The translations under genes and the position numbers were made by a program. Positions 29,676 to 38,967 of a DNA stretch of 64,000 bases are shown here, piece by piece (position 1 is the stretch's first letter; each line of letters starts with the position of its first letter). The stretch is from Nocardioides eburneiflavus (lineage in GTDB: Bacteria; Actinomycetota; Actinomycetes; Propionibacteriales; Nocardioidaceae): contig NZ_SRRO01000001.1 of NCBI RefSeq assembly GCF_004785795.1, forward strand, positions 3,906,001 through 3,970,000, given 5' to 3'. Under the pieces are notes generated by a model. That model did no database searches, had not been told where the DNA came from, and worked only from the letters and a program-made list of their open reading frames with translations.

Positions 29676-29706
29676 GGCTGGGATCGGCTGGGATCGGGCT
29701 GGGATC
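29676..29706. repeat. 10-bp near-tandem repeat, three copies
   Basis: GGCTGGGATC occurs at 29676-29685, 29686-29695 and 29697-29706, between the end of gcvH and the FHA promoter. The last copy is offset by one base. Probably a simple slippage tract; no function assigned. Confidence 0.75.
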
Positions 29707-29715
29707 GGGTGCGGC

Positions 29716-30102
29716 TCAGCCGTCCAGGCCGGCCTGGTAGGCGGCGGCGTCCATCAGGCCGTCGACCTGCTCGGTGTCGGACACGCTCACCTCGAACAGC
29801 CAGCCGGCCTCGTAGGGGTCGCTGTTGACGAGCTCGGGCGTCGAGTCGAGGGCCTGGTTGGTCGCCACGACCTCGCCCGTCACCGGTGCGTAGATGTCGC
29901 TGACCGACTTGGTCGACTCCAGCTCGCCGCACGTCTCCCCCGCCGTCACCTGGTCGCCGACCTGCGGGAGCGAGACGTAGACGATGTCGCCGAGCGCGTC
30001 CTGCGCGAAGTCGGTGATCCCGACCCGCACCGAGCCGTCGGTGTCGCCGGGCGTACGGACCCACTCGTGCTCGCTGGTGTACTTGAGGTTCTCCGGATAC
30101 AC
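29716..30102 (-). CDS. gcvH: glycine cleavage system protein H
   Basis: A 128-aa GcvH. The lipoylation site is Lys65 in GELESTKSVSDIYAPVTG. It starts MYPENLKYTSEHEWV as is usual. It carries the aminomethyl group between the P and T proteins, so it works with gcvP of this window; gcvT must be elsewhere. The conserved placement next to the FHA protein is the actinobacterial arrangement. Confidence 0.95.
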   Translation of the reverse strand: MYPENLKYTSEHEWVRTPGDTDGSVRVGITDFAQDALGDIVYVSLPQVGDQVTAGETCGELESTKSVSDIYAPVTGEVVATNQALDSTPELVNSDPYEAGWLFEVSVSDTEQVDGLMDAAAYQAGLDG

Positions 30103-30167
30103 GTGCGCTCCTTGGATGTGTCGGACGGTTCAGGCGGACCGGGGGGATCTGGCTGGTGCCCGGCAGG

Positions 30168-30956
30168 CTACTGGCCGGTGCCGAGCTCCGCATACTCAGG
30201 TCGGGCGGCCTCGCGCACGCTCGTGATCTCGACGGACTCGAGCTCCTCGACGGCCACCGTGGCTCCGTCGAGGCCCTCGAGCGTCTCGATCGGCCCGGTC
30301 GAGAAGCTGAGGGCGGTGCGGAGGATGTGGGGGTCGCCGATCACGTCGAGGACGTACGGCGGCTCCAGCAGCTGGTCGTCCAGCTCGATGCCGCCGACGG
30401 CGTTCTCGAAGGAGCTGTCCGCGCCGAGCCTGATGGAGTCGTTGAACTCCATCGCCTCGGCCCCTGCGGTGCGGAGCTCCTGGACCGTGTCGAGCAACGA
30501 GCCGACCGCGACGCGCCCGGTGCTCTCGGTGATGGTCACCCGCAGCCCGGGCCCCGTGACCGGCACCAGGCCGGCGATGATGTTGAGCGTACGCACCCGC
30601 TGCTCCGCCTCGTCGAGCGCCGCCGCGCGGGCCTGGCTCTCGTCGCGCAGCTCGTCGCGGCGGCTCTCGAGGCGGTCGACCTCGCGCCGGGCCCGCTCCG
30701 CGGTGCCGGTGAGACCGTCGAGCACCTCGATCAGCTCGCCCTCGCGCAGTCCGGCGTAGGTGTCGTTGGCATTGGTGTCGCGCACCTGGACGACGAAGGC
30801 GAAGCCGAGGACGGCCAGCAGCACCGCGACGACCGCCTGGCGGCGCGAGGGCACGAGCGAGGGCCGCGTCCTCCCCGCGGTCACGTCGGGGTCGGCCGTG
30901 CGGCCGGGCTCGTCGGACGCGGAGCTGGCCTGGTGCTCGGGTGTGGGCTCAGGCAT
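30168..30956 (-). CDS. DUF881 family membrane-anchored protein
   Basis: A 262-aa DUF881 protein. A Pro/Ser/Thr-rich cytoplasmic N-terminus is followed by one membrane segment (RQAVVAVLLAVLGFAFVVQV, about 39-58), a coiled-coil stretch (RARREVDRLESRRDELRDES) and the globular DUF881 domain. The last contains ITESTGRVAVGSLLDTVQEL and YVLDVIGDPHILRTAL. Members occur in pairs around a small membrane protein in actinobacteria; role unknown, possibly cell envelope or division. Its start overlaps the DUF1290 stop by 8 bp. Confidence 0.88.
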   Translation of the reverse strand: MPEPTPEHQASSASDEPGRTADPDVTAGRTRPSLVPSRRQAVVAVLLAVLGFAFVVQVRDTNANDTYAGLREGELIEVLDGLTGTAERARREVDRLESRRDELRDESQARAAALDEAEQRVRTLNIIAGLVPVTGPGLRVTITESTGRVAVGSLLDTVQELRTAGAEAMEFNDSIRLGADSSFENAVGGIELDDQLLEPPYVLDVIGDPHILRTALSFSTGPIETLEGLDGATVAVEELESVEITSVREAARPEYAELGTGQ

Positions 30957-31281
30957 GGAACACGTGCCTGCGGATCGCTGCGACGTTGGAGAAGATCCGG
31001 ATGCCCAGCACGACGATGACGCCGGTGGTCAGCTGCGAGCCGACACCGAGCTGGTCGCCGAGGTAGACGATCGCCGCGGCGACGACGACGTTGCTGACGA
31101 ACGAGACCACGAAGACCTTGTCGTCGAAGATCCCGTCGAGGTAGGCGCGCAGGCCGCCGAACACGGCGTCGAGGGCGGCGACGACCGCGATGGGCAGGTA
31201 GTTCTGCAGGCTGAGGGGCACGTCGGGTGCGAACACCAGGCCGGCGATGATGCCCAGGAGCAGGCCAAGGGCGGCGATCAC
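30949..31281 (-). CDS. sbp: small basic family protein (DUF1290)
   Basis: A 110-aa integral membrane protein with three hydrophobic stretches: MIAALGLLLGIIAGLVFAP, LPIAVVAALDAVFGGLRAYL and FVSNVVVAAAIVYLGDQLGV...GVIVVLGIRIF. It is the conserved partner of DUF881 proteins in actinobacteria and in the sporulation/division cluster of Firmicutes. The ATG overlaps the upstream DUF881 stop as ATGA. Confidence 0.9.
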   Translation of the reverse strand: MIAALGLLLGIIAGLVFAPDVPLSLQNYLPIAVVAALDAVFGGLRAYLDGIFDDKVFVVSFVSNVVVAAAIVYLGDQLGVGSQLTTGVIVVLGIRIFSNVAAIRRHVFHA

Positions 31282-32168
31282 GGCGTGCTCCCCTCTCCGT
31301 CCGGTCCGCCGTCGGGATCGGCGTTGAGCTCGATCACATCACGAAGGGCGCGCTCGGGCGCAGCCGGCAGGCGGATGTCGTCGACATTCTCCGCCTCGTA
31401 GAGGAAGCCGTAGCCGTTGACCAGGCCGAACCACTGCTGCCCCTGGCTGGTCTCGAGCAGCCGGGCCTGGAGGGTGCGCGGGTCGCCGATCGCGGACACG
31501 ACGTAGGGCGCGAGCACCGGCCGGCCGTTGACGTGGATCGCGCGGTTGGTGTTGCGGATCCCGCCCAGCACGTTGAGCCGTTGGTCGTTGACCGCGATCG
31601 CCTCCGCTCCGGCCTCCCACAACCCGTCGACGAGCGTCGCGAGGTCCTCGTCGAGGACCTCGTTGTCGACCCCGGCGTCCGGCGCGTTGTCCACGGTGAT
31701 GCGCACGCCCGGACCGCGCACCACGGCGTGGCCCGTGTTCAGCTCGGCTCGCTGCACCCGGGTCCCGATGTCGTCGAGCTGGCCCTGGATCGTGGTGTTG
31801 CGGCTCGCGAGCGCCGCGTTGGAGCGGGTGAGGTCCCCCACCTGCGCCTGGAGCGACCGCAGCTCGGCGCTGCGGCTGTCGATCTGCTCGATCAGCGCGG
31901 CGCGGCTGAGCTCGTCGACGGGAGCCTGCCGATCGGTCTGGGCGGCGACCACGGCCGCCAGGACCCCCAGCACGGCGATGGCCAGCACGCTGGTCCAGTG
32001 CGGGCGTGAGGTCCGGGGGCGTACGTCCCCTGCCGCCGCGCGCTTCTGCGCGACGTGGGCGTAGTCCTCGTCCATGGACCGCGCGGTGATGAGGGTCAGC
32101 AGCGGGGTGGTGACGTGAGGGGGGAGCGGACGCTCCGGCGCCTGCGTGCTGCCCTGACCCTCAACCAT
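31278..32168 (-). CDS. DUF881 family membrane-anchored protein (second copy)
   Basis: A 296-aa DUF881 paralogue. A soluble N-terminus of about 70 residues precedes one membrane segment (SVLAIAVLGVLAAVVAAQT), a coiled coil (LIEQIDSRSAELRSLQAQVG) and the DUF881 domain with GPGVRITVDNAPDAG and YVVSAIGDPRTLQARLL. ATG 32168 was chosen because it overlaps the pgsA-like stop by 8 bp, the same coupling seen elsewhere in the operon. Confidence 0.87.
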   Translation of the reverse strand: MVEGQGSTQAPERPLPPHVTTPLLTLITARSMDEDYAHVAQKRAAAGDVRPRTSRPHWTSVLAIAVLGVLAAVVAAQTDRQAPVDELSRAALIEQIDSRSAELRSLQAQVGDLTRSNAALASRNTTIQGQLDDIGTRVQRAELNTGHAVVRGPGVRITVDNAPDAGVDNEVLDEDLATLVDGLWEAGAEAIAVNDQRLNVLGGIRNTNRAIHVNGRPVLAPYVVSAIGDPRTLQARLLETSQGQQWFGLVNGYGFLYEAENVDDIRLPAAPERALRDVIELNADPDGGPDGEGSTP

Positions 32169-32769
32169 GGTCGCTCGCCGTCGACGTGTGCCGCGGGGTC
32201 TCCCGCAGCAGGGTGCGCACCTGCCAGGCGTAGAGGACGCCCGCCCACCAGTACAGCCCGATCCCCCACCAGGCGAAGGCCCAGCCGAAGTTGCGTGCAA
32301 GCGTGGCCACGACGCCCTCGCCCTCCCCCAGCAGCAGCAGCGGGAAGGCGTAGAGGAGGTTGAACGTGGCGGCCTTGCCGAGGAAGTGGACCGGCAGCGC
32401 GGAGAAGCCGCGGGTGCGCAGGATCGGCACGAGGCCCCAGAGGAAGAGGTCGCGCAGAGGGAGCGCGAGCGCGACCCACCACGGGATGATGTCGCGCAGG
32501 AAGAGCCCGATGACCACGGCGAGGATGTAGAGCCGGTCGGCCACCGGGTCGAGGATCTCGCCCAGCCTGGAGTACTGGTCGAGGCGCCGGGCGAGCCAGC
32601 CGTCGAGGAAGTCGGTGAACCCGGCGACCATCAGCACGACGAGGGCGATCGCGTCCGCCTCGGGCCCGAGCACCAGCCAGAGGAAAACGGGCACGCCGGC
32701 CAGCCGCACCACACTGATGATGTTGGGCACGGTCCAGACGCGGGACGCCTCCGTCGCTTCCTCGGACAC
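32161..32769 (-). CDS. CDP-alcohol phosphatidyltransferase family protein (PgsA-like)
   Basis: A 202-aa membrane enzyme that moves a phosphatidyl group from CDP-diacylglycerol to an alcohol in phospholipid synthesis. The metal-binding signature D-x2-DG-x2-AR-x8-G-x3-D-x3-D is present in DFLDGWLARRLDQYSRLGE followed by ILDPVADR. Several hydrophobic segments surround it. It is first in the DUF881 operon. Glycerol-3-phosphate is the likeliest acceptor, but others (inositol phosphate, glycerol) cannot be excluded. Confidence 0.88.
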   Translation of the reverse strand: MSEEATEASRVWTVPNIISVVRLAGVPVFLWLVLGPEADAIALVVLMVAGFTDFLDGWLARRLDQYSRLGEILDPVADRLYILAVVIGLFLRDIIPWWVALALPLRDLFLWGLVPILRTRGFSALPVHFLGKAATFNLLYAFPLLLLGEGEGVVATLARNFGWAFAWWGIGLYWWAGVLYAWQVRTLLRETPRHTSTASDHG

Positions 32770-32789
32770 GCTCAGACCCTATCCAGCGC

Positions 32790-33854
32790 TCAGTGCGCGT
32801 CGGCGCCGGACACGTCGTGGTGCGCGGCGTCGCGGATCTCGCCGACGAGCTCCTCGAGGACGTCCTCGAGGGTGACCAGGCCGATGACCGACCCGTCCCG
32901 CTCCACCACGCGGGCCATGTGGGCGCCCTTGACCTGGAGGCTCTCCAGCGCGTCGTGCAGGAGGTCCTTGGGGTGGACCGACGCGAACGGTCGGATCCAC
33001 TTGTCCTCGATGATCCGCGAGCGCTTGTCGTCGTCGGACTCGAGGGCGTCCTTGATGTGGAGGTAGCCCAGGAGCGAGCCGTCGGAGCCGGCCACCGGGA
33101 ACCGGCTGAAGCCGGTCGCTGCGCACACGGCCTCGACGTCTGCGACGGTCGAGCCGGGTGCGACGGTGGCGAGGGTCTCCGGGGTCATCAGGATCGACGA
33201 CACCGACTTCTCGGTGAAGCCGAGCGCGCCGGCGAGCCGGTCGTACTCGTCGGCCTCGATCAGGCCCTCCCCGCGGGACTCCTCGACGAGCGCGGCGACC
33301 TCCTCGCGGGTGAAGCTGGAGTGCACCTCGTCCTTGGGCTCGATGCGCAGCAGCCGGAGCACGCCGTTGGCGATCATGTTCATGCCGCCGATCACCGGCC
33401 GGAGCACGGTGACGATGAGCATCATCGGGGGGCTCAGCACCAGGGCGACCCGGTCGGCGCCCGCGAGGGCGATGTTCTTGGGGACCATCTCACCGAGGAC
33501 GACGTGGAGGTAGACCACGACCGACATCGCCACCACGAACGAGACCGGGTGCAGCAGGTCGTCCGGCAGGCGGGCGGCGTGGAGCACCGGCTCGAGCAGG
33601 TGTGCCACGGCGGGCTCGCCGATGGCGCCGAGGCCCAGCGAGCACACCGTGATGCCGAGCTGCGCTCCCGCCATCACGAGCGAGACGTTCTCCATGGCGC
33701 GCAGCGTCGTGCGCGCCGCACGCGAGCCCTCCTGGGCGCGCGGCTCGATCTGGCTGCGCCGGGCCGCCAGCAGCGCGAACTCGGCGCCGACGAAGAAGGC
33801 GTTGAAGGCGAGCAGCACGACGGCCAGGCCCACCCCGAACAGATCACCGTTCAT
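32790..33854 (-). CDS. hemolysin-family CNNM/CBS-domain membrane protein
   Basis: A 354-aa protein with an N-terminal CNNM transmembrane domain (four hydrophobic stretches, including LFGVGLAVVLLAFNAFFVGA and VSFVVAMSVVVYLHVVLGEM) containing MVPKNIALA. A tandem CBS pair follows (DVEAVCAATGFSRFPVAG... and ...VTLEDVLEELVGEI). It lacks the C-terminal CorC/HlyC domain present in its neighbour. The family is linked to magnesium or cobalt efflux. Its start overlaps the neighbour's stop by 11 bp. Confidence 0.9.
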   Translation of the reverse strand: MNGDLFGVGLAVVLLAFNAFFVGAEFALLAARRSQIEPRAQEGSRAARTTLRAMENVSLVMAGAQLGITVCSLGLGAIGEPAVAHLLEPVLHAARLPDDLLHPVSFVVAMSVVVYLHVVLGEMVPKNIALAGADRVALVLSPPMMLIVTVLRPVIGGMNMIANGVLRLLRIEPKDEVHSSFTREEVAALVEESRGEGLIEADEYDRLAGALGFTEKSVSSILMTPETLATVAPGSTVADVEAVCAATGFSRFPVAGSDGSLLGYLHIKDALESDDDKRSRIIEDKWIRPFASVHPKDLLHDALESLQVKGAHMARVVERDGSVIGLVTLEDVLEELVGEIRDAAHHDVSGADAH

Positions 33855-35223
33855 CGTCGTCCTCCTCGGTCCCGGACACGCCCCCGGCGACGACGTGCAG
33901 GTCGAGCCGGTCGATGCGCAGGCCGTCCATCCGCTGGACGGTCAGCGTCACGAGGCGCTCGCGCGGCGTGTGGGGGTCCGTCCGGTCGGGCACCGGCAGC
34001 TCGATGCGATCACCGGGCGCGGGGATCTTGCCCAGCTCGCGCATCACCAGTCCTGCCACCGTGTCGTAGTCGTCGTGATCGGGCAGCTCGACCTCCGTGA
34101 CGTCCTCGACCTCGTCGGGGCGCAGGAGGCCGGACAGGGTCCAGCTGCCGTCGCGACGCTGCCGGATCCGGGCACCGAGGCGGTCGTGCTCGTCGGAGAT
34201 GTCGCCGACGATCTCCTCCACGACGTCCTCGAGCGTCACGATGCCGGCGTGGCCGCCGTACTCGTCGAGCACCACGGCCATCTGGAACCCGTCCTGGCGC
34301 AGCAGGGCGAGGAGCGGGTCGAGCCGCAGGCTGTCGGGCACGACGACGGGCCTGACCATCACGTGCTTGATCCGGGTGGTCGAGCGCTCGTGCACGGGCA
34401 CGGCGACCGCGTGCTTGACGTGGACGGTGCCGACGACGGTGTCCTCCGCGTCGAGCACCGGGAAGCGGGAGTGCCCGGTCTGGCGGGCCAGGTCGATGAT
34501 CGTGGAGACGCGCTCGCCCTCCTCCACCGTGGTGGTGCGCACGCGGGGCGTCATGATCTCGCCCGCCGTGCGGCTGCCGAACTCGACCGAGCGCTCGACG
34601 AGCTCGGCGGTGTCGGCGTCCAGGGTGCCCTGGTCGGCCGACCGCTGGACGAGCGAGGCGAGCTCCTGGCTGCTGCGGGCCGACCGGAGCTCCTCCTGCG
34701 GCTCGATGCCCAGACGCCTCACGATCGCGTTGGCCGAGCCGTTGAGGACCCGGATCGGGCGGCCCGTCATGGCGGTGAAGCCGCGCATGAATCCCTGGGT
34801 CGCCCGGGCTGTCGCCAGCGGTCGGGCGATGGCGATGTTCTTGGGCACCATCTCGCCGAAGATCATCGTGACGACCGTGCCGAGGACCAATCCGAGCGCC
34901 AGCGCGAGCGGCGAGACCGCACCGTCGGGGACGCCCGCAGAGGCCAACGGGTCACGGATGAGGTCGGCGATCGCGGGCTCCGCGAGGAAGCCGATCGCCA
35001 GGTTGGTGACGGTGATGCCGACCTGGGCCCCGGAGAGCTGGGTCGACAGCGACCGGAGTGCGAGCTGGACGCCGCGGGCGCCCTCGTCGCCGTCAGCGGC
35101 GGCGCGCTCGACGCTCGGGCGGTCGACGGTGACGAAGGAGAACTCCGCGGCGACGAAGAGGCCGCAGGCAGCCACGAGGGCCAGTGAGGCGAGCAGGAGC
35201 AGGAAGGGGGTCACGACGCGCAC
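33844..35223 (-). CDS. hemolysin-family CNNM/CBS/CorC membrane protein
   Basis: A 459-aa protein with CNNM membrane domain (FLLLLASLALVAACGLFVAA; GLVLGTVVTMIFGEMVPKNI), CBS pair (...TPRVRTTTVEEGERVSTIID; ...VTLEDVVEEIVGDISDEHD) and a C-terminal transporter-associated CorC/HlyC domain from about residue 365. It is first of the two-gene operon. The tandem full-length plus shorter copy arrangement is the same as in mycobacteria (Rv1842c-Rv1841c type). Confidence 0.9.
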   Translation of the reverse strand: MRVVTPFLLLLASLALVAACGLFVAAEFSFVTVDRPSVERAAADGDEGARGVQLALRSLSTQLSGAQVGITVTNLAIGFLAEPAIADLIRDPLASAGVPDGAVSPLALALGLVLGTVVTMIFGEMVPKNIAIARPLATARATQGFMRGFTAMTGRPIRVLNGSANAIVRRLGIEPQEELRSARSSQELASLVQRSADQGTLDADTAELVERSVEFGSRTAGEIMTPRVRTTTVEEGERVSTIIDLARQTGHSRFPVLDAEDTVVGTVHVKHAVAVPVHERSTTRIKHVMVRPVVVPDSLRLDPLLALLRQDGFQMAVVLDEYGGHAGIVTLEDVVEEIVGDISDEHDRLGARIRQRRDGSWTLSGLLRPDEVEDVTEVELPDHDDYDTVAGLVMRELGKIPAPGDRIELPVPDRTDPHTPRERLVTLTVQRMDGLRIDRLDLHVVAGGVSGTEEDDDER

Positions 35224-35448
35224 CCGGTGCCCAGTGCGGTCGTGCGGGGACTTTGACTCTCGTCCATGGCGGGTGCTGCAGGCTCCTTCGTGCGGGTCGT
35301 GCCGGTTCTCGGCGAGTCCACAGGCTAACGGTTGGGACCATCTCTGCCCCAGTCGTCGTGTCGCTTTGGGGAGCGGGCCCGACCCGCCCTACTGTTGCGC
35401 CCACACAGGGCGGACGACAGGACCCTCAGGGTCTCGGCGAGGGGCACG

Positions 35449-36972
35449 ATGCGAGCGTGGGCACAGTCGATCACGGCTGCCCTCCTCGTCGTACTCGTCG
35501 CCACCCTCGCCACGGTCAGCACCACCGGTGACTCCAGCGGCACCGGTGCAGCCGGCTCGGTCCGGATGGTGCAGGGCACGCAGGCGCCGTCGACCGCCGC
35601 CGCAGCACCGTCTCGCCCCAACCTCGTCTTCGTGCTCACCGACGACATGCGCGACGACGACCTCGACCACATGCCGATCACCCGACGCCTGCTGGCCGAC
35701 CAGGGCATGGAGTTCACCGACGCCATCTCCCCACACCCGCTGTGCTGCCCGGCCCGCGCCCAGCTCGCGACCGGCCAGTACGCACAGAACAACGGCGTGC
35801 AGCACAACCGGGGCGAGCACGGCGGCTTCGGGGCGCTGGACCCGACCGAGGAGGCGAGCGCCTGGTTCCGCGACAGCGGCTACCGCACGGCCTTCGTCGG
35901 CAAGTTCCTCAACGGCTACGGCCCCCGCGACGTACGCCCTGCCGGCTGGACGCGCTGGGACGCGCTGACCCGCGGCGTCTACGACTACGTGGACTTCTCG
36001 ATGACCGGCGAGGGCTCGCCGCGCCACTACACCGACAGCTACGTCACCTCGGTCATCGAGGACCACACCAACCGTTCCGTCCGCGACTTCGCGCAGGCGG
36101 GTGACCCGTTCGTCGTGTACGCGTGGCACCTCGCACCGCACTACCGGATCAGCGCGGAGGGTGGACGCGGGCTCCCCCCGGCGGCCCCGCAGGACGAGCG
36201 ACGCTTCCTCGACGAGCGCCCCGCCGCCTTCGACGACCCCGCGTTCGGCGAGGCGGACGTCTCGGACCAGCCCCGCTACCTGCGCAACCTCCCACCGGTG
36301 TCGCGGGCCGATGTGGCCGCCCAGAACACCGCGCGCCTCCAGTCCCTCCAGGCCGTCGACCGGGCCGTCGGCTCCCTCGTCGCGACCCTGGCGGACCAAG
36401 GCGTCCTCGACGACACCTACATCGTCTTCACGTCCGACAACGGCTACTCCCTCGGCGAGCACCGGTTCGTCGGCAAGGACGTGCTGACCGACGAGGCGCT
36501 CCAGGTGCCGCTGCTCGTGCGTGGTCCGGGGGTCGCGGCGGGCAGCACCTCGGACCTGCCCGCCACCCTCGTCGACCTGCCGGTCACGTTCGCCGCCCTG
36601 ACCGGGGTCTCACCTGCCTGGCAGGTGGACGGCACGTCCCTGGCCCCCACGCTGCACGGCGAGGTCCAGTCGTTCCGCGACACCACCCTGATCCAGACCG
36701 GTCGGACCCTCGGCGACGGCTGGTCGCACCGCGGGGTGCGCACCGAGCGCTACCTCTACGGCAACGACGGGACCGACGCGTTCCTCTACGACCGGCTCCT
36801 GGACCCCGACGAGATGGTCAACGTGGTGGACGACCCTGCCTACGCCGAGGTCCGCACGGCGCTCGAGCGTCGTCGCCTCGAGCTGGTCACGTGCGCCGGC
36901 TGGACGTGCAACCAGCAGTTCGGTCCACTCCCCGGGCCGAGCGGCGGCGTCGCCCGCAAGCCGTCACCGTGA
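35449..36972 (+). CDS. secreted sulfatase (type I, formylglycine-dependent)
   Basis: A 507-aa arylsulfatase-family hydrolase with an N-terminal signal (AQSITAALLVVLVATLATV). The metal ligands VFVLTDDMRDDD and the formylglycine motif CCPARAQLATG (C-x-P-x-R) are present, as are FVGKFLNGYG, YAWHLAPH and TSDNGYSLGEH. It removes sulfate from a sugar or aryl ester outside the cell once a formylglycine-generating enzyme has acted. ATG 35449 gives the signal peptide. The next permease gene begins 5 bp downstream. Confidence 0.92.
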   Translation: MRAWAQSITAALLVVLVATLATVSTTGDSSGTGAAGSVRMVQGTQAPSTAAAAPSRPNLVFVLTDDMRDDDLDHMPITRRLLADQGMEFTDAISPHPLCCPARAQLATGQYAQNNGVQHNRGEHGGFGALDPTEEASAWFRDSGYRTAFVGKFLNGYGPRDVRPAGWTRWDALTRGVYDYVDFSMTGEGSPRHYTDSYVTSVIEDHTNRSVRDFAQAGDPFVVYAWHLAPHYRISAEGGRGLPPAAPQDERRFLDERPAAFDDPAFGEADVSDQPRYLRNLPPVSRADVAAQNTARLQSLQAVDRAVGSLVATLADQGVLDDTYIVFTSDNGYSLGEHRFVGKDVLTDEALQVPLLVRGPGVAAGSTSDLPATLVDLPVTFAALTGVSPAWQVDGTSLAPTLHGEVQSFRDTTLIQTGRTLGDGWSHRGVRTERYLYGNDGTDAFLYDRLLDPDEMVNVVDDPAYAEVRTALERRRLELVTCAGWTCNQQFGPLPGPSGGVARKPSP

Positions 36973-36976
36973 TCCG

Positions 36977-38062
36977 GTGAGCGAGGCCCTCCACCCCGTC
37001 CTGGTGCAGGTACTCCCGGTCGCGTTCTTCCTGATCGCGATCACGGTGACGGCGGAGGTCGCCCAGCTCGCAGGAGTCTTCGACGTGGCGGCGCACGCCC
37101 TGGCGCACCGCGCCCGGCACCGCGTCGCGCTGCTGTGGCTGACGTTCGCCGCGCTCGCCGTGCTGTGCACCGTCGTGCTGAGCCTCGACACCACCGCGGT
37201 CCTCCTCACCCCCGTCGGCCTCGCCATCGCGCGCCAGACCGGCGTCTCCCCGCTCCCGTTCGCCCTCACCACCCTCTGGATCGCCAACACCGGGTCGCTG
37301 CTGCTCCCGGTCTCCAACCTGACCAACCTGCTGGCGGTCCACCGCTTCGAGGACCTCGGCGCCGACCACGGCGACTACGTGCGCGCGGCGGCGCTGCCCG
37401 CCGTGACTGCGATCGTCGTGACCCTCCTGCTCGTCGCGGTCCTCCAGCGACGCGCGCTGCGTGGGACGTACGCCGTGGAACCGCCAGCCGACCCGCACGA
37501 CCGCGTGCTTCTGGTGATCGGCTCGGCCGTCTGCCTGGCCATCGGCCCCCTGTTCGCGTTCGGCCTCGAACCCGCCGTCGTCGCGGGCTGCTCCGCCGCG
37601 CTGCTGCTCGTCGTGCTCCTCTGGCGCGCCCCGGCGATGCTGCGGGAGGTTCGTCCGCCGTGGCTGATGGCCGGCGCCTTCGTCCTCGTCGCGGGCCTGC
37701 TGCGCGTCGCGCAGGCCGAGGGGCTGCTCGACTGGCTCGCTCCCGCCGTCGGCACGGGCACCGACGCCCTCGACCTGCTGCACCTCTCCGCCGCCTCGGC
37801 GGTGGGCGCCAACGTCGTCAACAACCTGCCGGCCTACCTGCTGGTCGAGCCGGCGGCCGCGGACGACGTACGGCGCCTCGTGGCGACCCTCGTCGGCGTG
37901 AACGCCGGCGAGCTGGTCACCCCGTGGGCGTCCCTGGCCACCCTGCTCTGGCTCCAGCGCTGCCGGTCGGCCGGCGTACGGGTCCCGCTGCTCACTCTCG
38001 CCTGCTGGGGCGCCCTGTGCGCCACCCTGTGCGTCACGGTGGCCACCCTCGCGCTGGTGTGA
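36977..38062 (+). CDS. SLC13/ArsB-like ion permease
   Basis: A 361-aa polytopic membrane protein with about ten hydrophobic segments. LDTTAVLLTPVGLAIARQTG, LWIANTGSLLLPVSNLTNLL and the second half ASAVGANVVNNLPAYLLV with GVNAGELVTPWASLATLLW mark the ArsB/SLC13 (CitMHS) fold with its two hairpin repeats. It starts at GTG, 5 bp after the sulfatase, so the two probably share a transcript. An anion such as sulfate or arsenite is plausible; coupling to a sulfatase makes an anion role attractive, but this is inference. Confidence 0.85.
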   Translation: MSEALHPVLVQVLPVAFFLIAITVTAEVAQLAGVFDVAAHALAHRARHRVALLWLTFAALAVLCTVVLSLDTTAVLLTPVGLAIARQTGVSPLPFALTTLWIANTGSLLLPVSNLTNLLAVHRFEDLGADHGDYVRAAALPAVTAIVVTLLLVAVLQRRALRGTYAVEPPADPHDRVLLVIGSAVCLAIGPLFAFGLEPAVVAGCSAALLLVVLLWRAPAMLREVRPPWLMAGAFVLVAGLLRVAQAEGLLDWLAPAVGTGTDALDLLHLSAASAVGANVVNNLPAYLLVEPAAADDVRRLVATLVGVNAGELVTPWASLATLLWLQRCRSAGVRVPLLTLACWGALCATLCVTVATLALV

Positions 38063-38081
38063 CCGCGACGTGGGCGAAGCG

Positions 38082-38366
38082 TCAACGCCGCAGGACGAAC
38101 TGCACCCGGTCCCCGGGCTCGGTGCGCGCGTCGAGCTCGCACCCGGCGACCCGGTCCGCTGCCTCGGGACTCAGGTAGAGACGGGCGCCATCGCGCTCCA
38201 GGACGCGGTCCCCGGCACCAGGGCCGTTGACCGCGTGCACCTCCAGCCTGCGCTTCCCATCGGCCGCGGACCGCGGCGCGATGCGCACGCCCGAGCGGCA
38301 TTCCAGCTTCGGGTGGTCCGTGACGCGGGCGATGACGGACAGTGCTTCCTCGGAGATGACGATCAC
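38082..38366 (-). CDS. HesB/IscA-like protein lacking the C-terminal CxC
   Basis: A 94-aa protein with the HesB fold pattern (ISEEALSVIARVTDHPKLECRSGVRI ... ARLYLSPEAADRVAGCELDA). A-type iron-sulfur carriers end in CGCG; this protein ends QFVLRR with no CxC, so it cannot hold a cluster in the classical way. GTG 38366 is chosen because CAGGAGGACCT precedes it at ideal distance. Function unknown. Confidence 0.75.
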   Translation of the reverse strand: MIVISEEALSVIARVTDHPKLECRSGVRIAPRSAADGKRRLEVHAVNGPGAGDRVLERDGARLYLSPEAADRVAGCELDARTEPGDRVQFVLRR

Positions 38367-38556
38367 AGGTCCTCCTGCGTGTGGTGAACGGTTTCGGACC
38401 CACGGCACGTGCAGCGGGCCCACCTCCATCACGTCACGGCCGCCGGCCCCCGACAAGGCTCGGGACCGAGGTGCCGGAAGGTCGTCCGAACGCCGTCACA
38501 CGACTGCAACACGACGGACCGGCCGCTGCCACGCACCGCGGGGAGCGTGGTGGACC

Positions 38557-38967
38557 ATGTCGGACCGCTCGGGACCACCTCCCCCACCTGTCAGCCACGA
38601 CGCCGTCCAGCGGGACGCCAGCCTGGCGCTCCGAGGGCTGTACGACGGCCCTGCCGCTGCCCAGCACCGCGCTCGCGTGCACGACCTGCTGGAGCACGGT
38701 CCGTCGGCGCTCGTCGTCGACCTGGGGCGACCGCGTCGGCTGTCCTCGGAGGCGGTGGGCCTGCTGCTGTGGCTCCATCGCGCCTGCCTCGAGCGCGGGG
38801 TGCGCGTCGTGGTGACTCACCCGCCACGCCGCGGGCTGGGTCCGTTGTGGCGCAGCGGAGTGCTCGGCCCCGCGTCCGACCGGGGACCGGGGAGCGACCT
38901 CCAGCCACTTCGCGACTCGACCCCGCCACGTCCCGCTCACTCTCTGCCGCGGCGCGTGCCCGTATGA
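38557..38967 (+). CDS. STAS-domain protein
   Basis: A 136-aa protein with a STAS-like core ASLALRGLYDGPAAAQHRAR ... PSALVVDLGRPRRLSSEAVGLLLWLHRAC, the fold of anti-sigma-factor antagonists. LSSEAVGLL contains the position of the phosphorylated serine (SSEA). The C-terminal tail is Pro/Arg-rich and probably unstructured. Its stop overlaps the start of the next gene as ATGA, coupling it to a degenerate anti-sigma-kinase-like protein. Confidence 0.78.
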   Translation: MSDRSGPPPPPVSHDAVQRDASLALRGLYDGPAAAQHRARVHDLLEHGPSALVVDLGRPRRLSSEAVGLLLWLHRACLERGVRVVVTHPPRRGLGPLWRSGVLGPASDRGPGSDLQPLRDSTPPRPAHSLPRRVPV

